The notes below the pieces were generated by a model. The model ran no database searches. It was given only the letters and a program-made list of their open reading frames with translations, and was not told where the DNA came from. The translations under genes were made by a program, and so were the position numbers. From Streptacidiphilus melanogenes (GTDB lineage Bacteria; Actinomycetota; Actinomycetes; Streptomycetales; Streptomycetaceae): DNA of 64,000 nt. Numbering within the stretch: position 1 is the first letter of the stretch; each line of letters opens with the position of its first letter. The stretch is taken from the NCBI RefSeq assembly GCF_000787835.1, contig NZ_BBPP01000035.1, positions 21,327-85,326 on the forward strand. Direction: 5' to 3'. This document shows, piece by piece, positions 33,582 to 42,284 of the stretch.

Positions 33582-34408
33582 GCCTCTCCTTCCGGACGCG
33601 GCCAGGTGGCGCGCGCCGCGCGCCGGGTGACCGCGTTGTCGGTGGCGCCGGTGATCGCGGCGATGATCGTCTCCTGGGTGGTGCCGGCCATCGGGAACGT
33701 GCCGTTGTTCCGCCCGAGCCGAAGCACCGCGACGGTGTCGGCCACCGCGGCCACGTCGACCATGTTGTGACTGATCAGGATGACGCCGAGGTCCCGGCCG
33801 CGCAGCCGCTCGACCAGGTCCAGGACCTGCGCGGTCTGCTCGACGCCGAGGGCGGCCGTCGGCTCGTCCAGGATGACGACCTTCGGGTCGCCGATCAGCG
33901 AGCGGGCGATGGCGACCACCTGCCGCTGACCACCCGACAGGCTCGCCACCGGGATGCGCACGCTCGGGATGCGGATCGACAGCGTGTCCAGCAGCTCCTG
34001 GGCGCGCTTCTCCATGGCCACCTCGTCGAGGGTGCCGTGCGTCGTCAGCTCACGGCCGAGGAAGAGGTTCGCGACCACGTCGAGGTTGTCCGCGAGCGCG
34101 AGGTCCTGGTAGACGGTCGCGATGCCCAGGTGCTGGGCGTCCTGCGGCCGGTGGACGGAGACCGGCCGCCCCTCCCACTCGATCTGGCCGTCGTCGATGG
34201 TGTGCACCCCGGCGATGGACTTGACCAGGGTGGACTTGCCGGCGCCGTTGTCGCCGACCAGCGCCACCACCTCGCCCTGGTGGACCTCCAACTCCACGTC
34301 GGTCAGGGCCTGCACGGCGCCGAAGCGCTTGGAGATGCCGCGCAGGGCCAGGACCGGTTCGCCGTCGGCCAGGGCCGAGGCGTAGGAACGGGAGACGGGG
34401 TCGGTCAC
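33578..34408 (-). CDS. Sugar ABC transporter ATPase, single-domain (XylG-like)
   Basis: ATPase of 276 residues. Walker A GDNGAGKST, Q-loop ATVYQDLALADNLDV, signature LSGGQRQVVAIARSLIG, Walker B VVILDEPTAALG and switch His ISHNMVDV are all intact. Enterobacterial XylG/RbsA are twice as long with two fused domains, so this short form must act as a homodimer, as in several actinobacterial sugar importers. GTG at 34408 overlaps the binding-protein stop (GTGA). Confidence 0.9.
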   Translation of the reverse strand: MTDPVSRSYASALADGEPVLALRGISKRFGAVQALTDVELEVHQGEVVALVGDNGAGKSTLVKSIAGVHTIDDGQIEWEGRPVSVHRPQDAQHLGIATVYQDLALADNLDVVANLFLGRELTTHGTLDEVAMEKRAQELLDTLSIRIPSVRIPVASLSGGQRQVVAIARSLIGDPKVVILDEPTAALGVEQTAQVLDLVERLRGRDLGVILISHNMVDVAAVADTVAVLRLGRNNGTFPMAGTTQETIIAAITGATDNAVTRRAARATWPRPEGEA

Positions 34409-35538
34409 GTCAGCCCCGCGGACTTGCAGGCGGCCTCGTACTGCGGGGTGCAGATCTGCGCGACGGTGTAGAGGCCGTCGGCGACGACCGTCTGCTTGAT
34501 GTTGCTCGTGTTGACCAGGACCGGGGTCAGCAGGTCGGACGAGACGGTGTTGCCGGAGCCGTTCACCTTGGTCGAGCTCGCGATCGAGGTGATCGGCGCC
34601 CCGGTGAGCAGGTTCACGGCGATCTGGGCCGCGGCGTCGGCCTCGGGCTTGTAGGCCTTGTAGATCGTGAAGGACTGGGTGCCGGACACGATCCGCTGGA
34701 TCGCGTCGAGCTGGGCGTCCTGGCCGGTGAGCGGCAGGTGGCTGAGCCCGGCGTTCTTCATCGAGGTCGCGATACCGGCGGCCATGCCGTCGTTGGCGGA
34801 GTAGAAGGCCGCGATGTTCGACGCGCCGAGCTGGTTGATCGCGGCGGTGGCCTTCTGGGCGGCGACGTCGGGCTTCCACAGGCCCGAGGCGTCGTAGGCG
34901 ATGTCGACGTGGCCCTTGACCGCGCTCTGGAAGCCGGCCTTGAAGTCGCCGGCGTTGGGGTCGGCCGAGTCGCCGTCGATCTCGACGATCTTCGCGGACG
35001 GCGTGGCCTTGGAGCCCATGACGGCGAGCAGCCCGGTGCCCTGGAGGTGGCCGACCTTGACGTTGTCGAACGACACGTAGGCGTCGACCGGGCCCTGCGC
35101 GAGGCGGTCGTAGGCGACGACCTTGATGCCCTTGGCCTTGGCGGCCTCGACCGAGGACTTGATCTGCGCGGAGTCCTGCGCGTCGACGACGAGCACCTTG
35201 ACGCCGGAGTTGATCATCGTGGTGGCCTGCTGTGCCTGCGTCTGGGCGCTGCCGCCCGCGTTGGCGTACTTGACGGTGACGTTGGGCGCGAGCGCCTTGA
35301 CCTCGGCCTCGAACAGCGGCTTGTCGAACTGCTCGTAGCGGGTCGTGGTGTTCTCCGGCAGCAGCAGGCCGATGCTTCCGGTCGCGTTGGCCGCCGCCGC
35401 CGTACCCCCGGCCCCCGAGGCTGCGGGGGAGGACGAAGAAGAGGAGGAGCTCCCCGCCTTCCCGCACGCCGCCGCGGCCAGAACCAGCGAGACGACAGCG
35501 GTGGCGGTGACGGCGCTCTTGAGAGGGTGCTTGTTCAC
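34405..35538 (-). CDS. Sugar-binding lipoprotein (XylF-like)
   Basis: Substrate-binding protein of 377 residues. Signal peptide with lipobox: SLVLAAAACGKAG, then a Ser-rich spacer. The mature protein has the type-I periplasmic fold: IGLLLPENTTTRYEQFDKPL, VKVLVVDAQDSAQIKSSVEA and FYSANDGMAAGIATSMKNAG; this looks like XylF and other xylose/pentose binders. GTG at 35538 has AGGAAGG upstream. It leads a three-gene operon. In S. coelicolor a similar operon sits next to the ROK regulator rok7B7; no ROK gene is seen here. Confidence 0.9.
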   Translation of the reverse strand: MNKHPLKSAVTATAVVSLVLAAAACGKAGSSSSSSSSPAASGAGGTAAAANATGSIGLLLPENTTTRYEQFDKPLFEAEVKALAPNVTVKYANAGGSAQTQAQQATTMINSGVKVLVVDAQDSAQIKSSVEAAKAKGIKVVAYDRLAQGPVDAYVSFDNVKVGHLQGTGLLAVMGSKATPSAKIVEIDGDSADPNAGDFKAGFQSAVKGHVDIAYDASGLWKPDVAAQKATAAINQLGASNIAAFYSANDGMAAGIATSMKNAGLSHLPLTGQDAQLDAIQRIVSGTQSFTIYKAYKPEADAAAQIAVNLLTGAPITSIASSTKVNGSGNTVSSDLLTPVLVNTSNIKQTVVADGLYTVAQICTPQYEAACKSAGLT

Positions 35539-36023
35539 GTGACGGCCTTCCTGGAACGGACTGCTTGATCTGAAACGCAGTACGGCCTTCCGATTGAAAG
35601 CCTCGCGCGCGAGGGCCCCTTCCGACACGCCCGGGCACGGGGTGATATTCGCCCGTTCGGCGTATTCATGTTCATGGCGACGTGTGCTTCCACCCTGGTG
35701 AAGGCCTTGATCGACGTCATCCAGCTCTGAAGGAGCCCACTCGGGGCCGCTCGCGGGCCGCCCGAGGCCGTCGGCCTCCGGGCGGGACGGGCGACGCGTC
35801 GGGAGCCTTCCCCGGCGCGCCGCCGGGGCTCGGGGGTGTGCGCCGGATCCCCTGCGGGGCATCCCTGACGTGACGCCAGATTTTCCCTCATGGGTCGTCA
35901 AAGGCCGCAGAATCTCCGGTCGAAGGCCGTCTGCGCCATAGACATGACACCTGTCGGGCCGTTAGTTTCCGGGTGGCCACGTCGTGGCTGGACTCCAGGT
36001 GACTGACCCCCGAGGGGATCACT
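35539..36023. other. 485-bp divergent promoter region
   Basis: Separates the sugar ABC operon (minus strand) from the secreted-protein gene (plus strand) and should contain both promoters. An AT-rich patch around 35650-35680 is the likeliest site for the ABC promoter, and AAGGCCTT at 35701-35708 is a short palindrome nearby. No convincing gene, riboswitch or terminator was recognised. Confidence 0.45.
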
Positions 36024-36980
36024 GTGCACATACGCATGTCCGGAAACGTCGTCCGCGGCCTCGTCGCCCTCTCGCTCGCCGCCCTCGGCGCGGCCGGCCT
36101 CGCGACCGGAGCCGACGCGGCGCCCGCCCCCACGGCCCACGCGGCCGCCCCGCACCTCGGCATGAAGCCGATCGCCAAGGGATCCGTGCGCGTCGCCGCG
36201 AAGGCGAGCAGCTCGAACACCCTCACCGTGCGCTCCGCCGGCACTCAGGGCGTGGTCTCCCCGACGCCGCAGGTGTACCTGGTCTTCTGGGGTTCTCAGT
36301 GGGCCAGTGACCCGGCGGGCGTCGCGCCGGACCTCCAGGCGATGTTCAAGGGCCTGTACGGCAGCGCCGACACCTGGGGGACGATCCTCACCCAGTACTG
36401 CGAGGGCGTCGCGAAGGGCACCGCCACCTGCGGCAGCGGCGGCACCCACATCACCCACCCCGCCACCAGTCCGCTCGCCGGCGTCTGGTTCGACAACGCC
36501 AGCGCCGAGCCGTCCAGCCCGACCGCCGCGCAGATCGCCTCCGAGGCCGGCAAGGCCGCCGCGCACTTCGGCAACACGACGCAGACGCCGAACCTCAACG
36601 CGCAGTACGTCGTCGTCTCCGCGACCGGCACCCACCCGGACGGCTTCCCGAACTCGGGCTTCTGCGCCTGGCACGACAAGACGTCGAGCAGCTACGGAAA
36701 CCTGGCCTACACCAATCTCCCCTACGTGCCCGACCTGGGCGTCGACGCGTGCACCACGCTCACGGACGGCCGCATGCTCTCCGGCATCGAGTCGACCGAG
36801 ACCCACGAGTACGCGGAGACCGTCACCGACTTCTGGCCCAGCATCGGCTGGAACGGAAGGAACGGGGAGGTCGGCGACGAGTGCGAGAACATGGACGCCT
36901 TCGTCCCGCTCAGCACCGGCAGCTTCGACCTGCAGGGCCTCTGGTCCAACAAGGCCAACGCCTGTGTGACCAAGGGCTGA
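36024..36980 (+). CDS. Secreted HEXXE-motif protein (EXORDIUM/PHI-1-like)
   Basis: Exported protein of 318 residues with a Sec signal peptide (LVALSLAALGAAGLATGADA). About residues 80-315 form one domain. Near the C-terminus ESTETHEYAETVTDFWPSIG followed by GEVGDECENM resembles the HE-x-AE...TDP...EI-D-C pattern of plant EXORDIUM/phosphate-induced proteins and relatives, which look like metalloproteases but have no proven activity. Seven or so Cys suggest disulfides. GTG at 36024 has GAGGGG six bases upstream. Single gene. Confidence 0.65.
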   Translation: MHIRMSGNVVRGLVALSLAALGAAGLATGADAAPAPTAHAAAPHLGMKPIAKGSVRVAAKASSSNTLTVRSAGTQGVVSPTPQVYLVFWGSQWASDPAGVAPDLQAMFKGLYGSADTWGTILTQYCEGVAKGTATCGSGGTHITHPATSPLAGVWFDNASAEPSSPTAAQIASEAGKAAAHFGNTTQTPNLNAQYVVVSATGTHPDGFPNSGFCAWHDKTSSSYGNLAYTNLPYVPDLGVDACTTLTDGRMLSGIESTETHEYAETVTDFWPSIGWNGRNGEVGDECENMDAFVPLSTGSFDLQGLWSNKANACVTKG

Positions 36981-37041
36981 TCCCGGGCTGATCCCGGCGC
37001 CGGGCCCATGCGCTCGAGCGCGTGGACGCACGGACATGCGG

Positions 37042-37070
37042 GGGAGACTCTGGGCCATTCAGAGTCTCCC
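37042..37070. promoter_or_regulatory. Perfect 11-bp inverted repeat before the quinone oxidoreductase gene
   Basis: GGGAGACTCTG (37042-37052) pairs with CAGAGTCTCCC (37060-37070) over a seven-base loop, about 67 bp before the oxidoreductase ATG and 62 bp after the secreted-protein stop. It can be an operator of the next operon or a terminator of the previous gene; there is no U-tract. Confidence 0.5.
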
Positions 37071-37136
37071 TGCGGCTCTCTAGCGTGGATCGGGTCGACG
37101 GAACGGACCGTCGGCCCGACTCCCGGGGAGAGAACG

Positions 37137-38060
37137 ATGCGTGCAGTGATCCAGCAGTCCTTCGGCGGTCCCGAGGTGCTCCGCGTGGTGGAGACCGAGC
37201 GGCCGAAGCCGCGCTCGGGCGAGGTTCTGGTGCGGGTGCGGGCCAGCTCCGTCAACCCCGTCGACCTCGCGGTGCGTTCCGGCGCCTTCCCGTTGCTCGG
37301 CGAGCCGCCCTTCGGCGTCGGCTGGGACGTCTCCGGCGAGGTCGTCGAGGCCGGGCCCGGCGCCCGTTACGAGGTGGGCGAGGAGGTCTACGGGATGCCG
37401 TTCTTCCCGCGGGCCGCGACCGGCTACGCCGAGTACCTCGCCGCCCCCTCGCGGCAGTTCGCCCGCAAGCCCGCCACGATCGACCACGTGCACGCGGCCG
37501 CCCTGCCGCTGGCCGTGCTGACGGCCTGGCAGGGCCTGGTCGACGGGGCCGGGTTGGGGGAGGGCGACCGCGTCCTGATCCACCGCGCGGCAGGCGGAGT
37601 CGGCCACCTCGCGGTCCAGGTCGCCAAGGCGCGCGGCGCCCACGTCATCGCCCTCGGCAGCGAGGAGCGGCGTGAGTTCCTGACCGGGCTGGGTGCGGAC
37701 GAGGTGATCGACTACCGCTCGGTCGACTTCGCCGAGGCCGTCCGTGACGTCGACGTGGTCTTCGACTCCACCGCGCAGGGCGACCGCTCGCTCGCGGTGC
37801 TGCGCCCCGGCGGGACGCTGGTCAGCATCCTCGAGCACGGCGACGCCGCTCTCGCGGAGCGGGTCAAGGCGGCGGGCCACCGCTTCAAGGGTGTCTCGGT
37901 GGAGCCGGACTACGCCGCGCTGGAGGCCGTCGCCGCCCTGGTGGACGCCGGGCGGATCCGGCCCTTCGTCCAGCAGACGTTCCCGCTCGAGGACGCGGCG
38001 AAGGCGCACGAGGCTGTGGCCACCGGACACGTCCAGGGCAAGATCGTCCTGACGGTCTGA
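37137..38060 (+). CDS. NADPH:quinone oxidoreductase (zinc-independent MDR)
   Basis: Medium-chain reductase of 307 residues, the short zinc-free quinone oxidoreductase type. N-terminal catalytic fold: RAVIQQSFGGPEVLRVVETE and SSVNPVDLAVRSG; nucleotide-binding loop RAAGGVGHLAVQVAKARGAH; C-terminal GHVQGKIVLTV. There are no zinc-ligand cysteines. It reduces quinones or alpha,beta-unsaturated carbonyls with NADPH. AraC follows after 44 bp in the same direction, so the pair may be one operon. Confidence 0.9.
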   Translation: MRAVIQQSFGGPEVLRVVETERPKPRSGEVLVRVRASSVNPVDLAVRSGAFPLLGEPPFGVGWDVSGEVVEAGPGARYEVGEEVYGMPFFPRAATGYAEYLAAPSRQFARKPATIDHVHAAALPLAVLTAWQGLVDGAGLGEGDRVLIHRAAGGVGHLAVQVAKARGAHVIALGSEERREFLTGLGADEVIDYRSVDFAEAVRDVDVVFDSTAQGDRSLAVLRPGGTLVSILEHGDAALAERVKAAGHRFKGVSVEPDYAALEAVAALVDAGRIRPFVQQTFPLEDAAKAHEAVATGHVQGKIVLTV

Positions 38061-38104
38061 GACCGGCCCCGCCCGGGGTCCGCAAGGCGATCAGGAGCAA
38101 CGCG

Positions 38105-39049
38105 ATGGACATCCTCACCGAGGCGCTCGCCTCCATGCGGACCGCGAGCCCCGCGTCCGTGCGGACGGACGGGCGGGCGCCCTGGGCGTTGCGCCTGCCG
38201 CCCGTGGCCGGAGCAGGGTTCCACGTGGTGCTGCACGGCACCTGCTGGCTGCTGCCGGCCGACGACAGCCGGAGCGCGTATCCGCCGATCGCGCTCGGGC
38301 CGGGGGACGTGATCTTCCTGCGGGACGGACGGGCGCACGTGCTCGCCGACGATCCGGCGACCACGCCCACCACCCCGACGCCCGCGCAGGTCGAGGCGTC
38401 CACGCCGATCGGGAGGGTGCGACTCGGCGGGGACGGGGCCGAGGCGAGCCTGCTGTGTGGGAACTACCACCTGGACCAGGTGCGGCCGCACCCGATGCTC
38501 GCGCACTTTCCTGAGGTGATCCACCTTCCGGCCAGACCGGGCCGCCACCCGGAGCTCGCCGCCGCCGTCCAGCTGCTCGGGGCGGAGCTGGAGCGGCCGC
38601 GGATCGGTTCGGACGGCATCGTGCCCGCCCTGATCGACTCGCTGCTCCTCTACATCCTGCGGGCCTGGTTGGACGAGCAGCCCCCCGCGGAGGCGCGTGG
38701 CTGGATCGCGGCGCTCTCCGATCCCGGCGTGGCGCCGGTTCTCGCCGCGATGCACGGCTCCCCGGCGGAGGGCTGGACGGTCCAGTCGCTCGCCGAGGTG
38801 GCCGGGCTCTCCCGCGCCGCGTTCGCACGCCGGTTCACCACGATGGTCGGCGAGCCGCCGCTCGCCTATCTGACCCGCTGGCGGATGACCCGTGCGGCCG
38901 CCCTGCTCCGGGAGGGCGACCTGCCGCTCAGTGCGGTGGCGGCGCGCACCGGCTACGGCAGCGAGTTCGCCTTCGGCAAGGCGTTCAAGCGCGAGTTCGG
39001 CCGGGCGCCGGGGGTCTACCGAAGGGAGGCGTTGACGGCAAACAACTAA
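38105..39049 (+). CDS. AraC-family regulator with cupin_6 domain
   Basis: Regulator of 314 residues. N-terminal cupin_6 sensor: GAGFHVVLHGTCWLLPADD and LGPGDVIFLRDGRAHVLADD. C-terminal AraC double HTH: WTVQSLAEVAGLSRAAFARR, then FTTMVGEPPLAYLTRWRM and TGYGSEFAFGKAFKREFGRA. This subclass often controls an adjacent reductase in response to reactive carbonyl or quinone compounds, fitting the upstream gene. The last 18 bases overlap the promoter of the next operon. Confidence 0.9.
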   Translation: MDILTEALASMRTASPASVRTDGRAPWALRLPPVAGAGFHVVLHGTCWLLPADDSRSAYPPIALGPGDVIFLRDGRAHVLADDPATTPTTPTPAQVEASTPIGRVRLGGDGAEASLLCGNYHLDQVRPHPMLAHFPEVIHLPARPGRHPELAAAVQLLGAELERPRIGSDGIVPALIDSLLLYILRAWLDEQPPAEARGWIAALSDPGVAPVLAAMHGSPAEGWTVQSLAEVAGLSRAAFARRFTTMVGEPPLAYLTRWRMTRAAALLREGDLPLSAVAARTGYGSEFAFGKAFKREFGRAPGVYRREALTANN

Positions 39050-39060
39050 GCGCGCATACT
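39032..39060 (+). promoter_or_regulatory. Consensus promoter giving a leaderless SRPBCC mRNA
   Basis: TTGACG (39032-39037), a 17-bp spacer and CATACT (39055-39060) form a near-consensus vegetative promoter inside the 3' end of the AraC gene. The ATG follows six bases later without a Shine-Dalgarno sequence. ACTAA occurs at 39045 and 39058 (13 bp apart), and GCAT/ATGC flank the -10 box; the co-transcribed MarR may bind there. Confidence 0.65.
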
Positions 39061-39066
39061 AAATGC

Positions 39067-39522
39067 ATGCTGACTCTCGGGCGTACGACGCAGATCTCCA
39101 GCGCGGCTCCGGCCGCCTTCTTCGACCGCTGGGCCGACATGGCCACCTGGCCCGAATGGAACGCGGACACCGAGTGGGTCCGCCTCGACGGGCCGTTCGC
39201 GGCCGGAAGCACGGGCGTGCTGAAGCCCAAGGGCGGCCCGAAAACGAAGTTCGTCATCACCGAGCTCACCGACCGCGTGTTCGTCGACGTCTCGCTGCTG
39301 GCCGGCGCACGGCTGACCTTCCATCACGCCATCGCGCCCACCGCGGCCGGCGGCAGTGAGGTCAGCGTGACGGTGACCCTGGGCGGGCCGCTGGCGCGCC
39401 TGTGGAACCTGATCCTCGGCAAGGGCATCGCGGCGTCCCTCGACCGGGACCTGGCCGCGCTCGCCCGGGTGGCCGAGGCGGCCCTGGCCGGGGGTTCGCG
39501 CGCGACGACGGACGCGGCGTGA
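39067..39522 (+). CDS. SRPBCC-family lipid/polyketide-binding protein
   Basis: A 151-residue START-like protein: TTQISSAAPAAFFDRWADMA, then TWPEWNADTEWVRLDGPF and ARLWNLILGKGIAASLDRDL. The fold forms a hydrophobic pocket used for binding or cyclising aromatic compounds; no catalytic residue can be named. The ATG has a promoter directly in front and no ribosome binding site. It overlaps the following marR by four bases, so the two are an operon and the SRPBCC product or ligand may relate to the MarR effector. Confidence 0.85.
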   Translation: MLTLGRTTQISSAAPAAFFDRWADMATWPEWNADTEWVRLDGPFAAGSTGVLKPKGGPKTKFVITELTDRVFVDVSLLAGARLTFHHAIAPTAAGGSEVSVTVTLGGPLARLWNLILGKGIAASLDRDLAALARVAEAALAGGSRATTDAA

Positions 39523-39980
39523 GCCGCGAGGGTCTGCAGACGCGCTTCGGCTCCGCGGAGGAGAGCCCCGGGCTGCTGCTGTGGCAGGTCACCAACCGCT
39601 GGCAGGCGGCCCAGCGGGCGGCGCTGAAGCCCTACGGCCTGACGCATGTGCAGTTCGTGCTGCTGGCGGCGCTGACCTACCTGGCAGCGGACGGTCCGGT
39701 GACCCAGAAGGCGCTGGCGGACCAGGCGGCGACCGACCCGATGATGACGTCCCAGGTGCTGCGCGCGCTGGAGGGACAGGGGCTTGTCCGGCGGCTGGCC
39801 CACCCCCACGACAAGCGGGCGCGCGCCCTGGAGGTCACCGAGGAGGGGCGCGCGCTGGCCAACCGGGCCGTCCAGGCGGTCGAGGCGTGCGACGCCGAGT
39901 TCTTCGCCGTGCTGGGGGAGCAGGGCAAGGGAGCTCCGGACGCGTTCACCCGGGCCCTGCGCGCGCTGTCCGGCCGCTGA
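39519..39980 (+). CDS. MarR-family regulator
   Basis: MarR-like protein of 153 residues: QAAQRAALKPYGLTHVQFVL, then QKALADQAATDPMMTSQVLR as the recognition region and HPHDKRARALEVTEEGRALA as the wing. GTG at 39519 overlaps the SRPBCC stop (GTGA). It probably represses the shared promoter at 39032-39060. Ligand unknown. A hairpin follows 87 bp after the stop. Confidence 0.85.
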   Translation: MSREGLQTRFGSAEESPGLLLWQVTNRWQAAQRAALKPYGLTHVQFVLLAALTYLAADGPVTQKALADQAATDPMMTSQVLRALEGQGLVRRLAHPHDKRARALEVTEEGRALANRAVQAVEACDAEFFAVLGEQGKGAPDAFTRALRALSGR

Positions 39981-40066
39981 GGCGGTCCGCCGGACGGTTC
40001 ACGGGCCTCGATCGGCTCTGATCCGAGCCGGGCGGACGCCGGCCGTCGTCCCCGCCTGTCCCCGAT

Positions 40067-40104
40067 CGTCGTCTCAAAGCCCAGGTCAGAGGTGTGAGAC
40101 GACG
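40067..40104. terminator. Inverted repeat between convergent genes
   Basis: CGTCGTCTCA (40067-40076) and TGAGACGACG (40095-40104) pair perfectly with an 18-base loop. It lies between the convergent marR and XRE-DUF2690 genes, so it probably terminates one or both. Confidence 0.5.
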
Positions 40105-40235
40105 GCATGGGCGTCTCACCGGCCCTTCGGGGGCGAGCGCCCCCTCGAAACTCGTGCAGAGTGGTCCACGACGCGGGACGTCCGGGCAGCACGGGGGTAC
40201 TGCCCGGGCGCCGCGCTTCGATGCCGGCCCGCCGC

Positions 40236-41180
40236 TCACGACGTGGGGGCGGTGAACTCCGGGGTGCACACGGCGACGTGGAGGTTGCTCTGCGGGGTGC
40301 CGCAGACCTTGAGGCCGATGGTCGAGTCGCTCGCGTCGACCATCATCGAGTAGTTGTCGTAGCCCCAGTGGACCAGGGCCTGCTGCCGCTCGCCGCTGGT
40401 CGTGATGATGGTGGCGAAGTCCCCGGGCCCGGCGTTGGTCAGGGCGCCCCAGGCGGCGTGGCAGCGCGCGCTGTAGTGGAGATAGATGATGATCTTGCCC
40501 ACATGGCCGGTGGTCAGTGTCTTGTCGTCCTTCACGCAGCCGGTCGACTGGGGGTCCCTGCCGGAGCAGCCGGAACCCGTGCACGGCGGCAGGGTGGAGG
40601 CCGCCGACGGCGTGCGGGTCCCGGTGGACTGGGAACCGGGCGCGGCGACGTACGCGCCGACCGCCGCGCCCACCAGCGCCGAGAGCGCGGACACGAGCGC
40701 GGTGCGCAGGTGACGCCGCCAGCCTCCGGTGCGGACCGGATCGGGCCCGGGCGCGGGGGCCGCCGGTTCCGCGGTCATGGGTGACACCGGCACAGCCGCG
40801 ACGGCCGGGGCGGCAACGACGGGGGCAGCGGCCGGGACGGCGGCGGGAGCGGCCGGGGCGCTGACGGCCGCCGGTTCGACCAGGAGCGGCGCGTCGGTCT
40901 CCGTCTCGCGCAGCGCCTGCTCCAGCAGCGGCCTGAGCAGGCGGGCGTTCTCGTCGACCGCGACGGCGAGACTCTCCAGCGCCTGCTCGGTGATCAGCCG
41001 CTTGCCGTTGAACCAGCGCTCCCACGACGCCTTGCTGTAGTGCGTGCGCGCGCCGACCTGAGTGAGCGACAGCCCGCTGCGGTCCTTGATGGCGCGCAAC
41101 TCCTCGGTCAGCCGCCGAGAGTTGCCGCGCACATCATCCGGTATCGGCCGCCAGTTCCCGCCCACGGTCGACTCACTCAC
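40236..41180 (-). CDS. XRE regulator with membrane anchor and DUF2690
   Basis: Membrane-anchored regulator of 314 residues. Residues 20-85: XRE HTH (RSGLSLTQVGARTHYSKASW and RWFNGKRLITEQALESLAVA). A long Ala/Pro linker follows, then one helix near residues 160-178 (TALVSALSALVGAAVGAYVA) and an outer DUF2690-type domain with paired Cys: CTGSGCSGRDPQSTGC, SARCHAAWG and VCGTPQSNLHVAVC. Inside-out topology implies sensing outside and DNA binding inside. This architecture is common in streptomycetes and unstudied. GTG start at 41180. Confidence 0.85.
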   Translation of the reverse strand: MSESTVGGNWRPIPDDVRGNSRRLTEELRAIKDRSGLSLTQVGARTHYSKASWERWFNGKRLITEQALESLAVAVDENARLLRPLLEQALRETETDAPLLVEPAAVSAPAAPAAVPAAAPVVAAPAVAAVPVSPMTAEPAAPAPGPDPVRTGGWRRHLRTALVSALSALVGAAVGAYVAAPGSQSTGTRTPSAASTLPPCTGSGCSGRDPQSTGCVKDDKTLTTGHVGKIIIYLHYSARCHAAWGALTNAGPGDFATIITTSGERQQALVHWGYDNYSMMVDASDSTIGLKVCGTPQSNLHVAVCTPEFTAPTS

Positions 41181-41261
41181 TTTCCAGTTTGAAGGGGACG
41201 CAACAGTCTCCCACAGCCGGAACGTGCGACAGCGTGACCAGGGGACTCCGGCCGGTTCGGG

Positions 41262-42284
41262 TCAGACGGGGCTGAGCGCGTCGACGTGGCCGCTGCCGCG
41301 CGCCGACATGGCCAGCTCGCCGAGCCCCTTGGCGGTGCAGTTCTCCGGGCTGTCCGCCGCCTGGACCGGCAGGCCGAGGCGCCGCTCCAACTGGGCGCAC
41401 AGCCAAAGGTCGCGGGCGCCGCCGCCGGTCAGCACCAGTCCGTGGTCGGTGATGTCGGCGCTCAGTTCCGTGGGACAGCGGGTCAGCAGGCCGCCCATGC
41501 CCTGCACGATGGCCTCGACCACCGGGAGGACGGCCGCGTGCACCTCCGCGGCGGTGAACCGCGCCAGCACGGGCGTCCCGAACTCGGTGCGCCGCCCCTT
41601 CACCTCGACGGAGTCGGCCTCGGGGTGCCCGGCCGCGATCCGCAACTGCTCGGCGGCCACCGGACCGAGGTCGATCCGCCGGCTCCGGCGCGCCCAACTG
41701 GTCAGCGCGCGGTCCAGGGCCAGGCCCGCGACCGGGAGCGAGGTGGCGCTGACGATCCGTCCGAACGCGAAGACGGCCATGTCGGTGGTGCCGGCGCCGA
41801 GGTCGACGACCATGCTGCCGCTCTCCCGCCCGATCTCGATACCGGCGCCGACCGCCGCCGCCAGCGGCGCCGGGACGGTCACGGTCCGGGCCGCGCCCGC
41901 CTGCACCACCGCCTGCTCCAGCGCCTTCAGGTGGATGCCGTGGCTCTCCACGGGAACGGCCGTAGCCACGCTCGGGCGCAGCGCGAAGCGGCTCGGCCGG
42001 GCCGTGTCGATCGCGTGGCGGGCCAGTACCCGGGCCGCCTCGAAGTCGGTGACCGCACCGGCGTGGATCGGACTGACCGTGTCCATCCCCGGCGGGGTGC
42101 GGCCGGTCATCTTCTGGGCGTTCTCGCCGAAGGCGAAGGCGACCCCGCGGTTCAGGTCGTAGGCGACCACTGACGGCTCGTCGAAGACGACACCCTGGCG
42201 GGGCCGCCACACACGGACCCGGGAGGTGCCCAGGTCCAGGGCGATCAGACGGTCCGCCACGGCGCGGCTGACGGCATTGCTCAC
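41262..42284 (-). CDS. MreB-like actin-family ATPase
   Basis: MreB/Mbl-like protein of 340 residues. Phosphate-1 IALDLGTSRVRVWRP, phosphate-2 MVVDLGAGTTDMAVFAFG and adenosine motif LVLTGGGARDLWLCAQLERR are readable; SPENCTAKGLGELA matches the end of MreB. The N-terminal half (EPSVVAYDLNRGVAFAFGEN) is also family-typical. Streptomycetes have a canonical mreB in the mreBCD cluster plus extra paralogues with a role in spore-wall synthesis; no mreC/D or rodA is adjacent, so this is a paralogue. GTG at 42284 after GAGGGG. Confidence 0.85.
   Translation of the reverse strand: MSNAVSRAVADRLIALDLGTSRVRVWRPRQGVVFDEPSVVAYDLNRGVAFAFGENAQKMTGRTPPGMDTVSPIHAGAVTDFEAARVLARHAIDTARPSRFALRPSVATAVPVESHGIHLKALEQAVVQAGAARTVTVPAPLAAAVGAGIEIGRESGSMVVDLGAGTTDMAVFAFGRIVSATSLPVAGLALDRALTSWARRSRRIDLGPVAAEQLRIAAGHPEADSVEVKGRRTEFGTPVLARFTAAEVHAAVLPVVEAIVQGMGGLLTRCPTELSADITDHGLVLTGGGARDLWLCAQLERRLGLPVQAADSPENCTAKGLGELAMSARGSGHVDALSPV

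Noticed and set aside
35535..35891. Possible gene in the divergent spacer upstream of the sugar-binding protein
   Set aside because: Composition is not gene-like and it covers the region needed for promoters.
35850..36023. Possible c-di-AMP riboswitch before the secreted protein
   Set aside because: Conserved core segments of that riboswitch could not be found on reading.
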